Made by a program: the position numbers and the translations under genes. Shown here piece by piece: positions 30,069-38,943 of a stretch of DNA of 64,000 nt. How positions within the stretch are numbered: the first letter of the stretch is position 1; each line of letters begins with the position of its first letter. The notes under the pieces were generated by a model. It was not told the origin of the DNA. It was given only the letters and a program-made list of their open reading frames with translations, and did no database searches. Source of the DNA: Conexibacter arvalis (GTDB lineage Bacteria; Actinomycetota; Thermoleophilia; Solirubrobacterales; Solirubrobacteraceae); NCBI RefSeq assembly GCF_014199525.1, contig NZ_JACHNU010000003.1, positions 396,587 to 460,586 of the forward strand, written 5' to 3'.

Positions 30069-31582
30069 CTCCCGCTCCCAAGCGGCACGAGCAAGCCGCC
30101 TCCGAGGTGGCGCGAGCGGCCGATCGCGAGGAAGCCGCCAGCCTGCGGGGCCAGCAGCCCGAGCGCGACCGCCGCGTGCGCGGCGACGACGAGCTCGCCA
30201 TCGCGGACACGATGGACGAAACGGCTCGCGTCTCCCTGCACGCGGCGAGCGACGACCCCGACCTTGAAGTCGCCGCGCAGTCGCTCGACCAGCTCGGCCC
30301 GGAAGCTCCATCCTGTGCCCCACGCCACGCCTGCGTCCTCGAGCACGCCGCGCATCGCGTAGCCGATCGAGCAGACGACCGCGTCCTCGAGCGTCCAACC
30401 TCCGCCTCGCGGCCCTCCCGTGGTCTCCAACGCGAGCGGGACCGCCGTGCGCATGATCGCCGTGTCGCCGTCCCAGAAGGGGACCGGCGGGCGCGCCTGC
30501 GGCTTGCCGAGCGTGAACCAGTGCCGCCGCTCGCCACGTCGGCCAGCCTGGCCGGTACGCAGGCCGCGACTGAGCACGCCGCGGAGCAGCTCACGATCGG
30601 CTTCCGGCACGCCGGCCGGAATCCCGAGCAACACCGCGGGTCGGCCCGAGCGCTCGTCCAGCAGGGGCTGGATCGCGAGGTGCCCGGCACCTCGCAGCGG
30701 CCGCTCGCCGTCGCGGCCGGTGATGAACGGCGGCACGTCGGAGGCGATCGCGGCGACGATCGCACGGTGGACGCCGACCGCCGTCGCGACGCTGGACCGC
30801 GGTGCGACCACGGCCCTGGCCATCCCCCGATCGCCCTCGATCGGCAGCGCCCAAACCTCGTCGTACGGCCAGGCCAACTCCGGCTTCGCCGGCGCGAAGC
30901 GGCACAGCTCCGTTGCCGTCTCGTTGGCGCCGGTCACCAGCACGTCTCCGGCCTGGTTGCCGTAGTCGCCTCTGCGGTGCTCGCCGCCGCGGCTCGCCTC
31001 GCGATGCGCGTCGAGGAGGCATTGCGTGCGGCCGCGCGAGGCGACCCGCATGACGCGACCCGGCCCGCGCCGCTGCGCCCGTCGCAGCATCTGGCGCGGC
31101 GGCTCGCCTGAGTCGACCTGCACGCGCACGATCGCGACGCTGTCGGCGCGACCGACGTGGGTCACCTCGGCGGCGATCTCCTCCAGAGCCGCGACGACCT
31201 CCCGCGGCGCGCTCGGCCACACGTAGTCGACCGGACCGTCGAGCGCCGCGCGCGGCTCGAAATCGGTCTCGTTCGGCTTGACCAGCGAGGCCCGCCAGCG
31301 GTACCGCCGCAACGGCGACCGCGTCAGCAGCGTCTTCGGGACGACCACGCCGATCGGCTGCTCGCGCTCGAGCCATTCGAGCGCAGCCCGATGCCTGTCG
31401 CAGATGACCAGCACCGGACCGTCCGGCACCGCCCACGACCCGCCGCCGGCGGCGGCGACGAACGCCTCATGGAGCCGTGACGGCGCGGGCAGGTCCTCAG
31501 CGGCGCCGTTGTCAGCGCCGCAGTACGAGCCGAGCGGGAAGCTGACGGAGATCCGCAGCGTGCCGCCCGCATCCGCATCCAT
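30065..31582 (-). CDS. csb2: Csb2 (GSU0054 family, Cas5/Cas6-like)
   Basis: 505 residues from ATG 31582, 5 nt after the csb1 stop; GTG 31591 (GTGA overlap) is an alternative. The N-terminus has the Csb2 signature LRISVSFPLGSY...LPAPSRLHEAFVAA, and the C-terminus ends with a glycine-rich RAMP-like loop (LAIGRSRHLGGGLLVPLG). Csb2 combines Cas5 and Cas6 roles in type I-G, that is, crRNA 5'-handle capping and processing of the repeat transcript. I cannot point to catalytic residues. Coupled to cas3 by ATGA. Confidence 0.86.
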   Translation of the reverse strand: MDADAGGTLRISVSFPLGSYCGADNGAAEDLPAPSRLHEAFVAAAGGGSWAVPDGPVLVICDRHRAALEWLEREQPIGVVVPKTLLTRSPLRRYRWRASLVKPNETDFEPRAALDGPVDYVWPSAPREVVAALEEIAAEVTHVGRADSVAIVRVQVDSGEPPRQMLRRAQRRGPGRVMRVASRGRTQCLLDAHREASRGGEHRRGDYGNQAGDVLVTGANETATELCRFAPAKPELAWPYDEVWALPIEGDRGMARAVVAPRSSVATAVGVHRAIVAAIASDVPPFITGRDGERPLRGAGHLAIQPLLDERSGRPAVLLGIPAGVPEADRELLRGVLSRGLRTGQAGRRGERRHWFTLGKPQARPPVPFWDGDTAIMRTAVPLALETTGGPRGGGWTLEDAVVCSIGYAMRGVLEDAGVAWGTGWSFRAELVERLRGDFKVGVVARRVQGDASRFVHRVRDGELVVAAHAAVALGLLAPQAGGFLAIGRSRHLGGGLLVPLGSGR

Positions 31583-31587
31583 GGTGC

Positions 31588-32760
31588 TCACGCGTCCGCA
31601 TCGTCCGCCGTGGCCGTCGCCGCCCGATCGAGCGACGGCTCGCCATCGAGCGAAATCGTCTGGCCGGTCCAAGCGAGTCGCTCGGGAAGATCTGCGATCG
31701 CCTCCTCCAGAAACGCCGCGCAGGCGTCGATCGAGAGGTCCAGCTCGGCCTCTCTGTCGTCGAGCAGGACGCGCCCACGGGGCGCCGAGAGATCGCAGTA
31801 GGCGCGGATCTCCGGGTCGGCGTCGGCGTAGGCGGCACCGAGCAGCAGCATCGCCAGCAGCGCCGTCCGCGCCTTCGCGTCATCCTCGGCGGTTCCGCCG
31901 AAGCGCAGTCGCCGCAGTCCGGCGAGCGAGTAGGTGCGTGCCCGCCGGACGGCGGGAACCGAGACGCCGAACGGCGTCTCCGTGCTCGGCGGGACGCCGC
32001 CGAGGTTGAGAGGCGAGGCCGAGATCGTCTCCGCTCTGCCGTTTCTGCGCGCGGCGGCGACTCTTCTCTCGAGCGTTCTGACGGTTCTCTCCCCCATTTC
32101 GTCGCGCTGAACGTCGAGCAGCCGCTGGAACTCGTCGGGGGTGAGGTGGAAATCCTGCCCGAGCGGGTCAAGCCGGCCACCGGAGCGACGCGACACGCGG
32201 CCGTCCTCCTGCTCCGAGACGACGCCGAACAGCTCCGAGACGAACAGGCTGCGCAGCCGCAGCTGGCCCCGTCTGCGGCTGCTGTCCCAGCCGCCGAAGG
32301 CGAGGGTGGCCGGCGAAGCGAGGAACAGCGGCGAGAGGTCGACCGCCGTCGCGTCGCGCAGTGCGCGGTACCACTCGGTCTTGACGGTGTCGACGCCGTC
32401 GCGCGTGCTCGCGCGAATGTGGGCGTCGACGGCGCGATGTGGCAGCTCGAGATCGGTGAGCGTCCGGCTCGGATAGCGGACCTCGATCACCGGAATGCGC
32501 TCCGCCGCCGCGACCTCGCGCCGCGCCGTCAGAAGGCCCTCCTCGGCGCGGTTGCTTTGCGATCCCTTCGAGTCGATCAGCACCGTCCGCGCGAAGCCGC
32601 CGTCGACGTAGCGCGTCTCGAAGACGAACTCCGAGCCCGAGCGACCCGCGTACCGCGCCGGCGCGATCACTGCCCCCTCGGCGACGGCATACGTCGCCGG
32701 ATGGTTGAGCGTCGCGGCACCGCCGCGGGACAGGTGATCGCGCAAGGTTGCGAGCGACAT
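31588..32760 (-). CDS. csb1: Csb1 (GSU0053 family, Cas7-like backbone)
   Basis: 390 residues from ATG 32760, with AGGGGAG 6-8 nt upstream; the longer frame to 32892 has no ribosome site. Family features: FETRYVDGGFARTVLIDSKGSQSNRAEEGL near the N-terminus and the LAFGGWDSSRRRGQ motif near residue 160. These are Csb1 hallmarks. By family knowledge it polymerises along the crRNA as the Cas7 backbone. First gene of the cas operon, so the operon promoter should lie in 32761-33000. Confidence 0.9.
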   Translation of the reverse strand: MSLATLRDHLSRGGAATLNHPATYAVAEGAVIAPARYAGRSGSEFVFETRYVDGGFARTVLIDSKGSQSNRAEEGLLTARREVAAAERIPVIEVRYPSRTLTDLELPHRAVDAHIRASTRDGVDTVKTEWYRALRDATAVDLSPLFLASPATLAFGGWDSSRRRGQLRLRSLFVSELFGVVSEQEDGRVSRRSGGRLDPLGQDFHLTPDEFQRLLDVQRDEMGERTVRTLERRVAAARRNGRAETISASPLNLGGVPPSTETPFGVSVPAVRRARTYSLAGLRRLRFGGTAEDDAKARTALLAMLLLGAAYADADPEIRAYCDLSAPRGRVLLDDREAELDLSIDACAAFLEEAIADLPERLAWTGQTISLDGEPSLDRAATATADDADA

Positions 32761-33099
32761 GCAAACTCCCCTGGTTGGTGGGTTAGCGCCGGAAGCTCGA
32801 GGGTACCCCGTCGGTAACGTGTTCTTGTAGTTGTCACTATTCCGGCATCTCGCAGCCGAAGCATGCCCGGTCTGTCGGTCCGACGCAACCACGAATCGCC
32901 ATCGAGCCGGCTCGCGCCTCGCGCGCGTTCATCAAGGCCGTGTCCTTGCCGCTGTGCGATCCCATCGGCGGTCGCCGGCTTCCGCCGGCCCGGGCCAACG
33001 GGGCGCCTCCCGCCGGGAGGCGCCCCGAACCGGCAGCGACGAGAGCGCCAGACGACGGCCGCGGCAGGAGCGCCGCCCCAGCGTCCGCGAAACGGAGCG
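32761..33099. other. Intergenic region upstream of the cas operon
   Basis: 339 bp with no convincing gene. It contains the csb1 ribosome site (about 32766-32772), a comparatively AT-rich stretch GTAACGTGTTCTTGTAGTTGTCACTATTC (about 32813-32841, the likely promoter zone, boxes not assigned) and the hairpin at 33000-33026 that ends the neighbouring gene. Confidence 0.5.
33000..33026 (-). terminator. Terminator of the small membrane protein gene
   Basis: Perfect 12-bp stem (GGGGCGCCTCCC / GGGAGGCGCCCC) with a GCC loop, about 75 nt beyond the stop at 33100. Confidence 0.65.
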
Positions 33100-33522
33100 C
33101 TACCGCGCCCGCCCGCGCTTGCGCCGCTTCTGCTCCTGCTTGCTCGGCTTGCGGCCTCTGCGGGCGCGGGTGGCGTGGCGGCCTCTGGAGCCGGGGGTGG
33201 CGCGCAGGTCGGCGTCGGGCTCGGTGCGGGCGGTGTGCTGCCTTCTGCGGTCGGGCGCAGCGCCGCGGGCGTCGCGCGAGATCGCGATCCAGATGCCGGC
33301 GATCAGCGCGACGACGATCACGCCGACGCCGATCGCGACGCCGGGGCCGAGGTCGCCGTCGTCGCCGCGGTCCTCCTCGACCGGCGCGGGCGGCGGCGGC
33401 GTGTTCTGCCGCGGCGTCTGCTGGCCCGAGTCGGGGAGGAAGGGGTTGTCCTGCGCGAGCGCCGCCGCGGGCAGCGCGGCGAGCGCCGCGACGACGGCGA
33501 TCAGCGCGACGAAGCGGTGCAT
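33100..33522 (-). CDS. Small secreted/single-pass membrane protein, unknown
   Basis: 140 residues. Signal peptide MHRFVALIAVVAALAALPAAALAQ, a proline-rich acidic linker (QNTPPPPAPVEEDRGDDGD), one membrane segment (GVAIGVGVIVVALIAGIWIAI, about residues 62-82), then a strongly basic cytoplasmic tail rich in Arg and Lys (ends RGRKPSKQEQKRRKRGRAR). TAGGCT (33534-33529) ends 6 nt before the ATG, indicating a leaderless transcript. No family recognised; topology suggests a type I membrane protein whose basic tail could contact nucleic acid or the inner membrane face. Confidence 0.7.
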   Translation of the reverse strand: MHRFVALIAVVAALAALPAAALAQDNPFLPDSGQQTPRQNTPPPPAPVEEDRGDDGDLGPGVAIGVGVIVVALIAGIWIAISRDARGAAPDRRRQHTARTEPDADLRATPGSRGRHATRARRGRKPSKQEQKRRKRGRAR

Positions 33523-33655
33523 GGCGCGAGCCTAACGCGCCCGCGCGCGCCATGTGCGGATTGGGCCCCGGCGGGGCCGGCGCGAGGGTCGCACGCCGCG
33601 GCCGAGCGAGCCGGGCGGACCCGGCCGGCCGGCGGCGGGGCCGGCCGCGAAGGCG

Positions 33656-34420
33656 TCAGCCCTCGCGGTCGACCTCCTCCGGCAGCTCGTACCAGCGCTT
33701 GCGCTCGCCGATGCGGGCGCGCATCTTCCAGCTGCGGGACTTCGGCTCGGCCTCCATCGCCTCCGCCAGCGCGTCGATCGCGACGGTCGCCGCCGCCGGC
33801 CCCTCGCCGGCGGCGACGCCCTCGCGCAGCTTCGCGAGGTTGAGCTCGAAGGTGTGGTGCAGGCCCCAGTCGCGTCCGGTCAGCGACGCCATCCGCGCCG
33901 GCTCGATCGCCGCCGGGTCGCCGTCGCCGACCTCGCAGCCGGCCAGCAGCGCGTAGAGGTCGCTGCGGTCCTTCGCGTTCAGCTCGACGATCTGCAGCTT
34001 CGTCATCACCAGGTCGGTCGCCGGCAGCGACGGGCCCGGGCGGTCGAGGCTGTCGGCCAGCGGCAGCGCGTGGCACATCGAGAACTCGCCGACGAAGACG
34101 TCGACCTGCGCCTCGCTGGCCGGGTCGTGGAACAGCAGCCGGCGCGAGCCGTTGAGCGCGTTGAACTCGGCCGCCGGCTCCCAGCCGCGCGCCGCGAGCA
34201 GCTCCTCGAGCCCGCGGCCGTCCTTGCGGCCGCAGATCACGTCGACGTCGCGGTAGGAGCGGTCGAAGGCCATGTCGAAGCGGTCTCCGAGCAGCAGGCG
34301 GATCGCGATCCCGCCGAGCAGGCGGACCCGCAGGCCGCGCTCCTCCGCGTCGCTGACGATGCCCTGGCCTTCGGCCGGCAGGCGGTTCAGGAACGAGGCG
34401 GTGTCGGTCATGGCACTCAT
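33656..34420 (-). CDS. Nucleotidyltransferase-like protein
   Basis: 254 residues. The segment LLGGIAIRLLLGDRF..DRSYRDVDVICGRKDG resembles the GG/GS...DxD active site of the polymerase-beta nucleotidyltransferase fold (AbiEii- or kanamycin-transferase-like), with acidic pair DVDV and a later VDVFVG. The C-terminal half is helical and unassigned. Last gene of a five-gene leftward run; the start is 4 nt past the metallophosphoesterase stop. An alternative ATG lies at 34411. No partner antitoxin is visible, and the substrate is unknown. Confidence 0.6.
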   Translation of the reverse strand: MSAMTDTASFLNRLPAEGQGIVSDAEERGLRVRLLGGIAIRLLLGDRFDMAFDRSYRDVDVICGRKDGRGLEELLAARGWEPAAEFNALNGSRRLLFHDPASEAQVDVFVGEFSMCHALPLADSLDRPGPSLPATDLVMTKLQIVELNAKDRSDLYALLAGCEVGDGDPAAIEPARMASLTGRDWGLHHTFELNLAKLREGVAAGEGPAAATVAIDALAEAMEAEPKSRSWKMRARIGERKRWYELPEEVDREG

Positions 34421-34424
34421 CTCA

Positions 34425-35405
34425 TCATCCGGTTACGAACTGGTGGCGGGCGGTGTCGCCCTTCAGCTGGATCAACACGCCGGCGATGCGACCGGTGTGG
34501 TAATCGGAGCCGGGGTTGATCGAGAGCGTGCGGCCGATGTGGACGGCGCCCGGCGACTCGTGGACGTGGCCGTGCAGCGACAGCATCGGCTGGTACTTCT
34601 CGATCAGCTCTCTGACGGCCGTCGAGCCGACGCCGATCATCTTCGGCGCCGAGCCCGACATCACGACCGCGAGGTTCTCGTCGAGCGCGGGCGCGGTGTC
34701 GAGCGTCGAGTCGTACGGCGGCACGTGGAGGTTGAAGATCATCCTCGACATGTCGCCGGCCTCGTCGGCGAGCGCGCTGACGCGCTCGAAGATCTGCTCC
34801 TCGGTCAGCTCGCGCGGCGAGTCGAACGGCGTTCTGTTCGCATAGCCGAGGGAGATCATCGAGTAGTCGCCGAAGCGGACGATCTTCCCGTCGCACTCCT
34901 CGACCTTCGCCGCCTCCGCGATCGAGCGGTCGACGCCCTCGGGGTCGTCGTTGCCCGGCATCACGAAGCAGCGCATCTGCTCCGCGAGGCGCTCGTCGGC
35001 GAGCGCGAGCCAGCGGTCGAACGTGACCCGCATCACGTCGGCGAACCACTCCTCGCGCTCGTCCTCGCTCAGCGCCGCGACCCGCTCGACGTCCTCGCCC
35101 GACATGCGGTGCGGGTACATGCCGTTGTTGCGGATCTTGTGCTCCATCTCCTCCAGCTGGTCGCCGGCGACGACCGATCTCTGGCCGAACAGGTCGACGT
35201 GGAAGCCGTCCGCTCTCTCGACGAGCGGGACGACGACCTTGCCGGTCACGTCGCCGCCCATCACGAGCACGTCGGCCTTGTAGGCGCCGGCGGCGTTGAG
35301 GAACTTCCGCCACAGCACCTCGGAGCCGTGGATGTCGGAGGCGTAGTACATGCGGGTGACGGCGCCGGAGCCGCCACCCTTCTTGTCGCGCTTGAAGAGA
35401 CCCAT
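34425..35405 (-). CDS. Metallophosphoesterase
   Basis: 326 residues of the calcineurin-like phosphoesterase fold. Ligand motifs: YYASDIHGS (D-x-H), VMGGDVTG (GGD), MPGNDD (GNxD/E type), FNLHVPP (His) and SLHGHVHES (GHxH). No signal peptide or membrane segment, so cytoplasmic. A long helical insertion (residues about 80-150) separates GGD from GND. It starts 4 nt after the permease stop and so belongs to the LacI-controlled operon. Substrate unknown. Confidence 0.85.
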   Translation of the reverse strand: MGLFKRDKKGGGSGAVTRMYYASDIHGSEVLWRKFLNAAGAYKADVLVMGGDVTGKVVVPLVERADGFHVDLFGQRSVVAGDQLEEMEHKIRNNGMYPHRMSGEDVERVAALSEDEREEWFADVMRVTFDRWLALADERLAEQMRCFVMPGNDDPEGVDRSIAEAAKVEECDGKIVRFGDYSMISLGYANRTPFDSPRELTEEQIFERVSALADEAGDMSRMIFNLHVPPYDSTLDTAPALDENLAVVMSGSAPKMIGVGSTAVRELIEKYQPMLSLHGHVHESPGAVHIGRTLSINPGSDYHTGRIAGVLIQLKGDTARHQFVTG

Positions 35406-35409
35406 GACG

Positions 35410-37020
35410 CTACGCCGCCGGCAGCTCGCGGTAGGCGAGGTCGACGTCGATGCCCTGGCGCTTGCGGATCGCGCGCGAGATCCACCAGATCGCGATGCCG
35501 GCGAGGTAGATGCCGGCGACGAGGAAGATCTTGCCGCCGTTCTCGCTCAGCGACACGCCCGAGGCCGGGTCCCACAGCAGGATCGCGATCGCGCCGCCGA
35601 AGCCAAGGATCGCGAGCGAGCCGACCGCCGTCAGCACCGGGATCCCGAGCACCTTGCCGCTGTAGGGCGAGGAGGCGACGAGGTCCGGGTGGCGGAACGG
35701 CAGCAGCGTGCCGGCGATCGCCGTCACCAGCAGCGGGAAGGTCAGCCCCAGCAGCGCCGCGATCGAGCTGAACCAGTCGGTGAACGAGTAGATCGCGGTC
35801 GAGCCGATCGACAGCACGAGCATCACGCCGATCGCGATCAGCGGCGAGCGGGTGCGCGCGTCGACCTGCGACAGCTTCGCCGGCATGACGTTGTCGAACG
35901 ACCAGGCGAACATGTTGCGGCTGACGAGCATCAGCGTCTGCGGCAGCCACGTCAGCAGCGCGATCGTGAAGCCGATGATCGCGATCGCGCCGATCACCGG
36001 GCTGCCGGCGGCGATGCCGATCAGCTCCGGATAGGCCGGCCCGAGCCCGAAGCCGTACGCGGTCGGGTCGGCGAGGCTGAACATCGCGGCGTAGTCGTAG
36101 CCGACGACGTGGGTGAACGTCGGGACCATGCACAGCAGCACCAGCACGGCGAGGCCGACGGCGCCCGGCATCGAGTACATGTGCGTCCGCTTCGCGAGCC
36201 GGATCTCGCCGGCGAAGTAATTGGACGAGAAGATGAAGCCGAAGATGAACCAGAAGACCGAGACCGCTCTCAACGTCATCTCGAAGCTGAATTCGGCCGG
36301 CGCGAAGCCGAGCTCGGTCGCCGAGGCGGCGAGCTTGCCGGCGGCGTCCTGGACGCCGAAGTGGGCGGCGTACTCGTTGAAGTTCGAGACGAACGTCGCG
36401 TTGCTCGTGAAGAGGCCGACGAGCACCGGCACGACGATCGCGCCGAGCAGGTAGAGGCTGAACGCGACGATCTGGATCTTGAAGAAGAGCCGCACGCCGC
36501 CGAAGGCGAAGATCGCCGCCGACAGGCACAGCACGGCGGTGCCGGTGATGAAGAGGCCCGCTCTGGTCCCGAACCAGTCGCCGAAGCTGAGCCAGCCGTC
36601 GCCGGCGCCGAAGCCGGCCATCATGCGGCCGAAGGCGCCGAAGCCGTATGCGGCGATGTAGGTCGAGTAGACGCCGATCACGATCGCCAGCCAGACCGAG
36701 TAGGAGAAGTTGCCGGCGAAGCCGATCGACGGGTGCAGCGAGCGGCTGTTGAAGACGTAGTCGCCGCCGGTGCGCGGCATCAGCTGCGTCAGCATCGCGT
36801 AGAGGAAGGCGCCCGGGAGGCCGAGCGCGGCCGCGATCAGGAACGCGAGCAGCGCGCTCGCGCCCGGGTAGAAGCCGGCGAACAGCCAGAAGAACGCGAA
36901 GGTCAAGCCGACGCTCGACCACAGCAGGTTGTAGAACAGCGCGTCGCGCGTCCGTCCTTCGCGAACGAGGCCCGTCGCTCTGCGGGTGAACAACCCAGGC
37001 GATGCGGTGCTGCTGCTCAT
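35410..37020 (-). CDS. APC-family amino acid/amine permease
   Basis: 536 residues with about 12 predicted membrane helices. The APC hallmark near the N-terminus is ALGLPGAFLYAMLTQLMPRTGGDYVF, matching the 'P.AG..Y.....RSGG.Y' consensus for substrate-binding helix 1-3 of the superfamily. ATG 37020 has a textbook AAGGAGG site and overlaps the stop of the upstream nitrilase gene by 4 nt (ATGA). Context with a ureohydrolase and an amidase suggests it imports the guanidino compound or amine they degrade; specificity is not readable. Confidence 0.88.
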   Translation of the reverse strand: MSSSTASPGLFTRRATGLVREGRTRDALFYNLLWSSVGLTFAFFWLFAGFYPGASALLAFLIAAALGLPGAFLYAMLTQLMPRTGGDYVFNSRSLHPSIGFAGNFSYSVWLAIVIGVYSTYIAAYGFGAFGRMMAGFGAGDGWLSFGDWFGTRAGLFITGTAVLCLSAAIFAFGGVRLFFKIQIVAFSLYLLGAIVVPVLVGLFTSNATFVSNFNEYAAHFGVQDAAGKLAASATELGFAPAEFSFEMTLRAVSVFWFIFGFIFSSNYFAGEIRLAKRTHMYSMPGAVGLAVLVLLCMVPTFTHVVGYDYAAMFSLADPTAYGFGLGPAYPELIGIAAGSPVIGAIAIIGFTIALLTWLPQTLMLVSRNMFAWSFDNVMPAKLSQVDARTRSPLIAIGVMLVLSIGSTAIYSFTDWFSSIAALLGLTFPLLVTAIAGTLLPFRHPDLVASSPYSGKVLGIPVLTAVGSLAILGFGGAIAILLWDPASGVSLSENGGKIFLVAGIYLAGIAIWWISRAIRKRQGIDVDLAYRELPAA

Positions 37021-37820
37021 CGGTTTCCTCCTTGGACGCTGGGTGACGATACGGCCTTGACGACGAGGTCGTCGCGCAGATGCGCGAGGTAGTCGACGTC
37101 GTCGCCGGCGGCCGCGCCGAGCGGCACGTCGGCGACCTGGGTCTGCGAGCCGGCGTCGAGCGCGGCGAGCGGCTGCCCGTCCGGCCCGGCCACGAAGCTG
37201 CCGCCGACGAACGTCAGGCCGGCCTCCTCGCCGACGCGGTTGACGTAGACGTGCGGCAGGCGATTGTCGAGCGCCCGCGCCTGCGCGGCGAGGGCGTGGT
37301 CGGGGCCGTAGGGCTCCATGTTCGCCGCGACGGTGACGAGCAGCTCCGAGCCGGCGCGCGCGAGCGCCCGCGCCGGCTCCGGGAACTCGACGTCGTAGCA
37401 GTTCAGCACGCCGAGCCGACGGCCCGCCAGCTCGACGACGAGCAGCTCCTCGCCGGCGGCGAAGACCTCGCGCTCCTCGCCGCCGAAGAGATGCGTCTTG
37501 CGGTACGTCGCGACGAGCGTGCCGTCGGTGTCCATGCACGCGACCGCGTTGGCGATCCGGCCGTCGGAGAGCCGCTCGACGAAGCCGAGCAGCAGCGCCG
37601 TGCCGTGGCGGCGGGCGACGGCGCGGACGGCCTGCAGCGGCGACTCGTCGACGCCGAGCGCCAGCTCCCCGGCGCGAGCGGGGTCGTACCCGGTCAGGAA
37701 CAGCTCCGGGAAGACCGCCAGCTCCGCGTCGGGGTGGGCGGCGATCGCCGCGGCGACCGCCGCGGCGTTGGCGTCGAGGTCGCCGGGTGCGGGCGCGAGC
37801 TGTGCGAGCAGGACGCGCAT
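37017..37820 (-). CDS. Carbon-nitrogen hydrolase (nitrilase superfamily)
   Basis: 267 residues; cytoplasmic amidase fold. The Glu-Lys-Cys triad is visible: Glu in VFPELFLTGY, Lys in TYRKTHLFG, Cys in LNCYDVEFPE. The length and the CYDVEFPE motif fit aliphatic amidases such as N-carbamoylputrescine amidase or omega-amidase. It starts 6 nt past the ureohydrolase stop and is coupled to the permease, so it probably handles a product or partner substrate of the same pathway. Confidence 0.88.
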   Translation of the reverse strand: MRVLLAQLAPAPGDLDANAAAVAAAIAAHPDAELAVFPELFLTGYDPARAGELALGVDESPLQAVRAVARRHGTALLLGFVERLSDGRIANAVACMDTDGTLVATYRKTHLFGGEEREVFAAGEELLVVELAGRRLGVLNCYDVEFPEPARALARAGSELLVTVAANMEPYGPDHALAAQARALDNRLPHVYVNRVGEEAGLTFVGGSFVAGPDGQPLAALDAGSQTQVADVPLGAAAGDDVDYLAHLRDDLVVKAVSSPSVQGGNR

Positions 37821-37826
37821 CGCCGA

Positions 37827-38837
37827 TCAGGCCTCGCGGCCGGCCTTCGACAGCAGGCGGTCGAGACCGGCCTGCGCGCCGGCGTGGAAGGCCATCGCCT
37901 CCAGCGCGACGCGGCCGGCGATCGAGCAGGTCGGCGAGGTCGCGCCGGCCTCGAGGCTCGGAGCCGCCTCGACGACGTCGACGCCGACGAGGCCCTCGCG
38001 CGAGACGCCGCGCACGATCTCGATCGCCTCGCGGCTCGTGAGACCGCCCGGCGACGGGCAGCAGGTGCCCAGCGCGTAGGCGGCGTCGAGCGAGTCGACG
38101 TCGAAGGAGAGGTAGATCCCGTCGCCGGCGCCGGCGACCTCGCGGGCCTTGTCGGCCGCCCAGGCGGCGCCCTTCTCCCAGATCTCCTCGAGCCAGATGA
38201 TCGTGATGCCCTTCTCACGGCAGTAGGCCAGCTCGGTGCGGGGGTTCATCCAGCCGGAGATGCCGACCAGCGCGATCTTCTCCGGGTCGAAGCCGGCGTC
38301 GACGGCGCGCGTGATCGGACAGCAGTGGTTGAGCTCCTCGCCGCCGACGTCGGGCGCGGTGTCGAGGTGCATGTCGACGAGCACGAGGCCCGGGTCGGCG
38401 ACGCGCTCGCGCACCGCCCGGACGGCGGGGATCGTGATCGAGTGGTCGCCGCCGAGCGTGACCGGCAGCGCGCCCGCGTCGAGGATCGCGCCGATGTCGG
38501 CCTGCGCGCGGGCGAAGGTCTCGACCGCGTTGGCGAGCACGACGTCGCAGTCGCCGACGTCGACCGGGTTGAGGTCGAGCAGGTCGAAGTCGAGCGTCGC
38601 GTTGTAGGTCAGGAACTGCGCCGAGACCTCGCGGATCCCGCGCGGTCCGTAGTTGGCGCCGGTGCGGCTGATGCTGGTCGCGTCCCACGGCAGGCCGTAG
38701 ATCGCCGCCTTGGCGCCGTGCGCCTTCAGCGCATCGGCATCGGCGGGGACGTGGGGCAGGCGCAGGAACGAGCCGACGAGACCTGCGTGCAGCAGGCTCG
38801 TCCACATCGTCGGGTCAGACGCGGGGGTGGTCGACAC
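37827..38837 (-). CDS. Ureohydrolase (agmatinase/arginase superfamily)
   Basis: 336 residues; binuclear metal enzyme releasing urea from a guanidino compound. Metal ligands: GGDHSIT, DMHLDT (D-x-H-x-D) and SFDVDSLD (D-x-D). Two conserved substrate-loop positions differ from ordinary agmatinases: the usual HGTP-type segment reads NHCCPITRA, and the usual GTGTP segment reads GTCCPSPGG. Agmatinase activity should therefore not be assumed; guanidinobutyrate, guanidinopropionate or free guanidine are alternatives. First gene of the operon, divergent from a LacI regulator, with operator-like sequences in the 106-bp gap. Confidence 0.88.
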   Translation of the reverse strand: MSTTPASDPTMWTSLLHAGLVGSFLRLPHVPADADALKAHGAKAAIYGLPWDATSISRTGANYGPRGIREVSAQFLTYNATLDFDLLDLNPVDVGDCDVVLANAVETFARAQADIGAILDAGALPVTLGGDHSITIPAVRAVRERVADPGLVLVDMHLDTAPDVGGEELNHCCPITRAVDAGFDPEKIALVGISGWMNPRTELAYCREKGITIIWLEEIWEKGAAWAADKAREVAGAGDGIYLSFDVDSLDAAYALGTCCPSPGGLTSREAIEIVRGVSREGLVGVDVVEAAPSLEAGATSPTCSIAGRVALEAMAFHAGAQAGLDRLLSKAGREA

Positions 38838-38893
38838 CAGTCTCTCCCTCCTCGTTGGAAAGACGTTTTTGCAAACTCCTTCGCGCAGCCTAG

Positions 38894-38932
38894 AGAAAAC
38901 GGTTTTGCATTGTCAACGTCCGCACGGATAAT
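38894..38932 (+). promoter_or_regulatory. LacI operator overlapping the lacI-type gene promoter
   Basis: Palindrome AAAAC-G-GTTTT (38896-38906) overlaps the -35 TTGCAT (38905-38910); after a 16-nt spacer comes GATAAT (38927-38932), 11 nt before the ATG. A related sequence ACGTTTTTGCAAAC (38863-38876) lies closer to the ureohydrolase start. The regulator probably binds both, controlling itself and the divergent operon. Confidence 0.6.
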
Positions 38933-38943
38933 CTGTCTTCGCC

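Noticed and set aside
31588..33099. A csx17-sized gene or second effector module upstream of csb1
   Set aside because: The region upstream holds only intergenic sequence and an unrelated small membrane protein.
38838..38943. Guanidine or other riboswitch upstream of the ureohydrolase operon
   Set aside because: The gap is only about 106 nt, filled by divergent promoter and operator sequences, and shows no conserved riboswitch folding pattern I can recognise.
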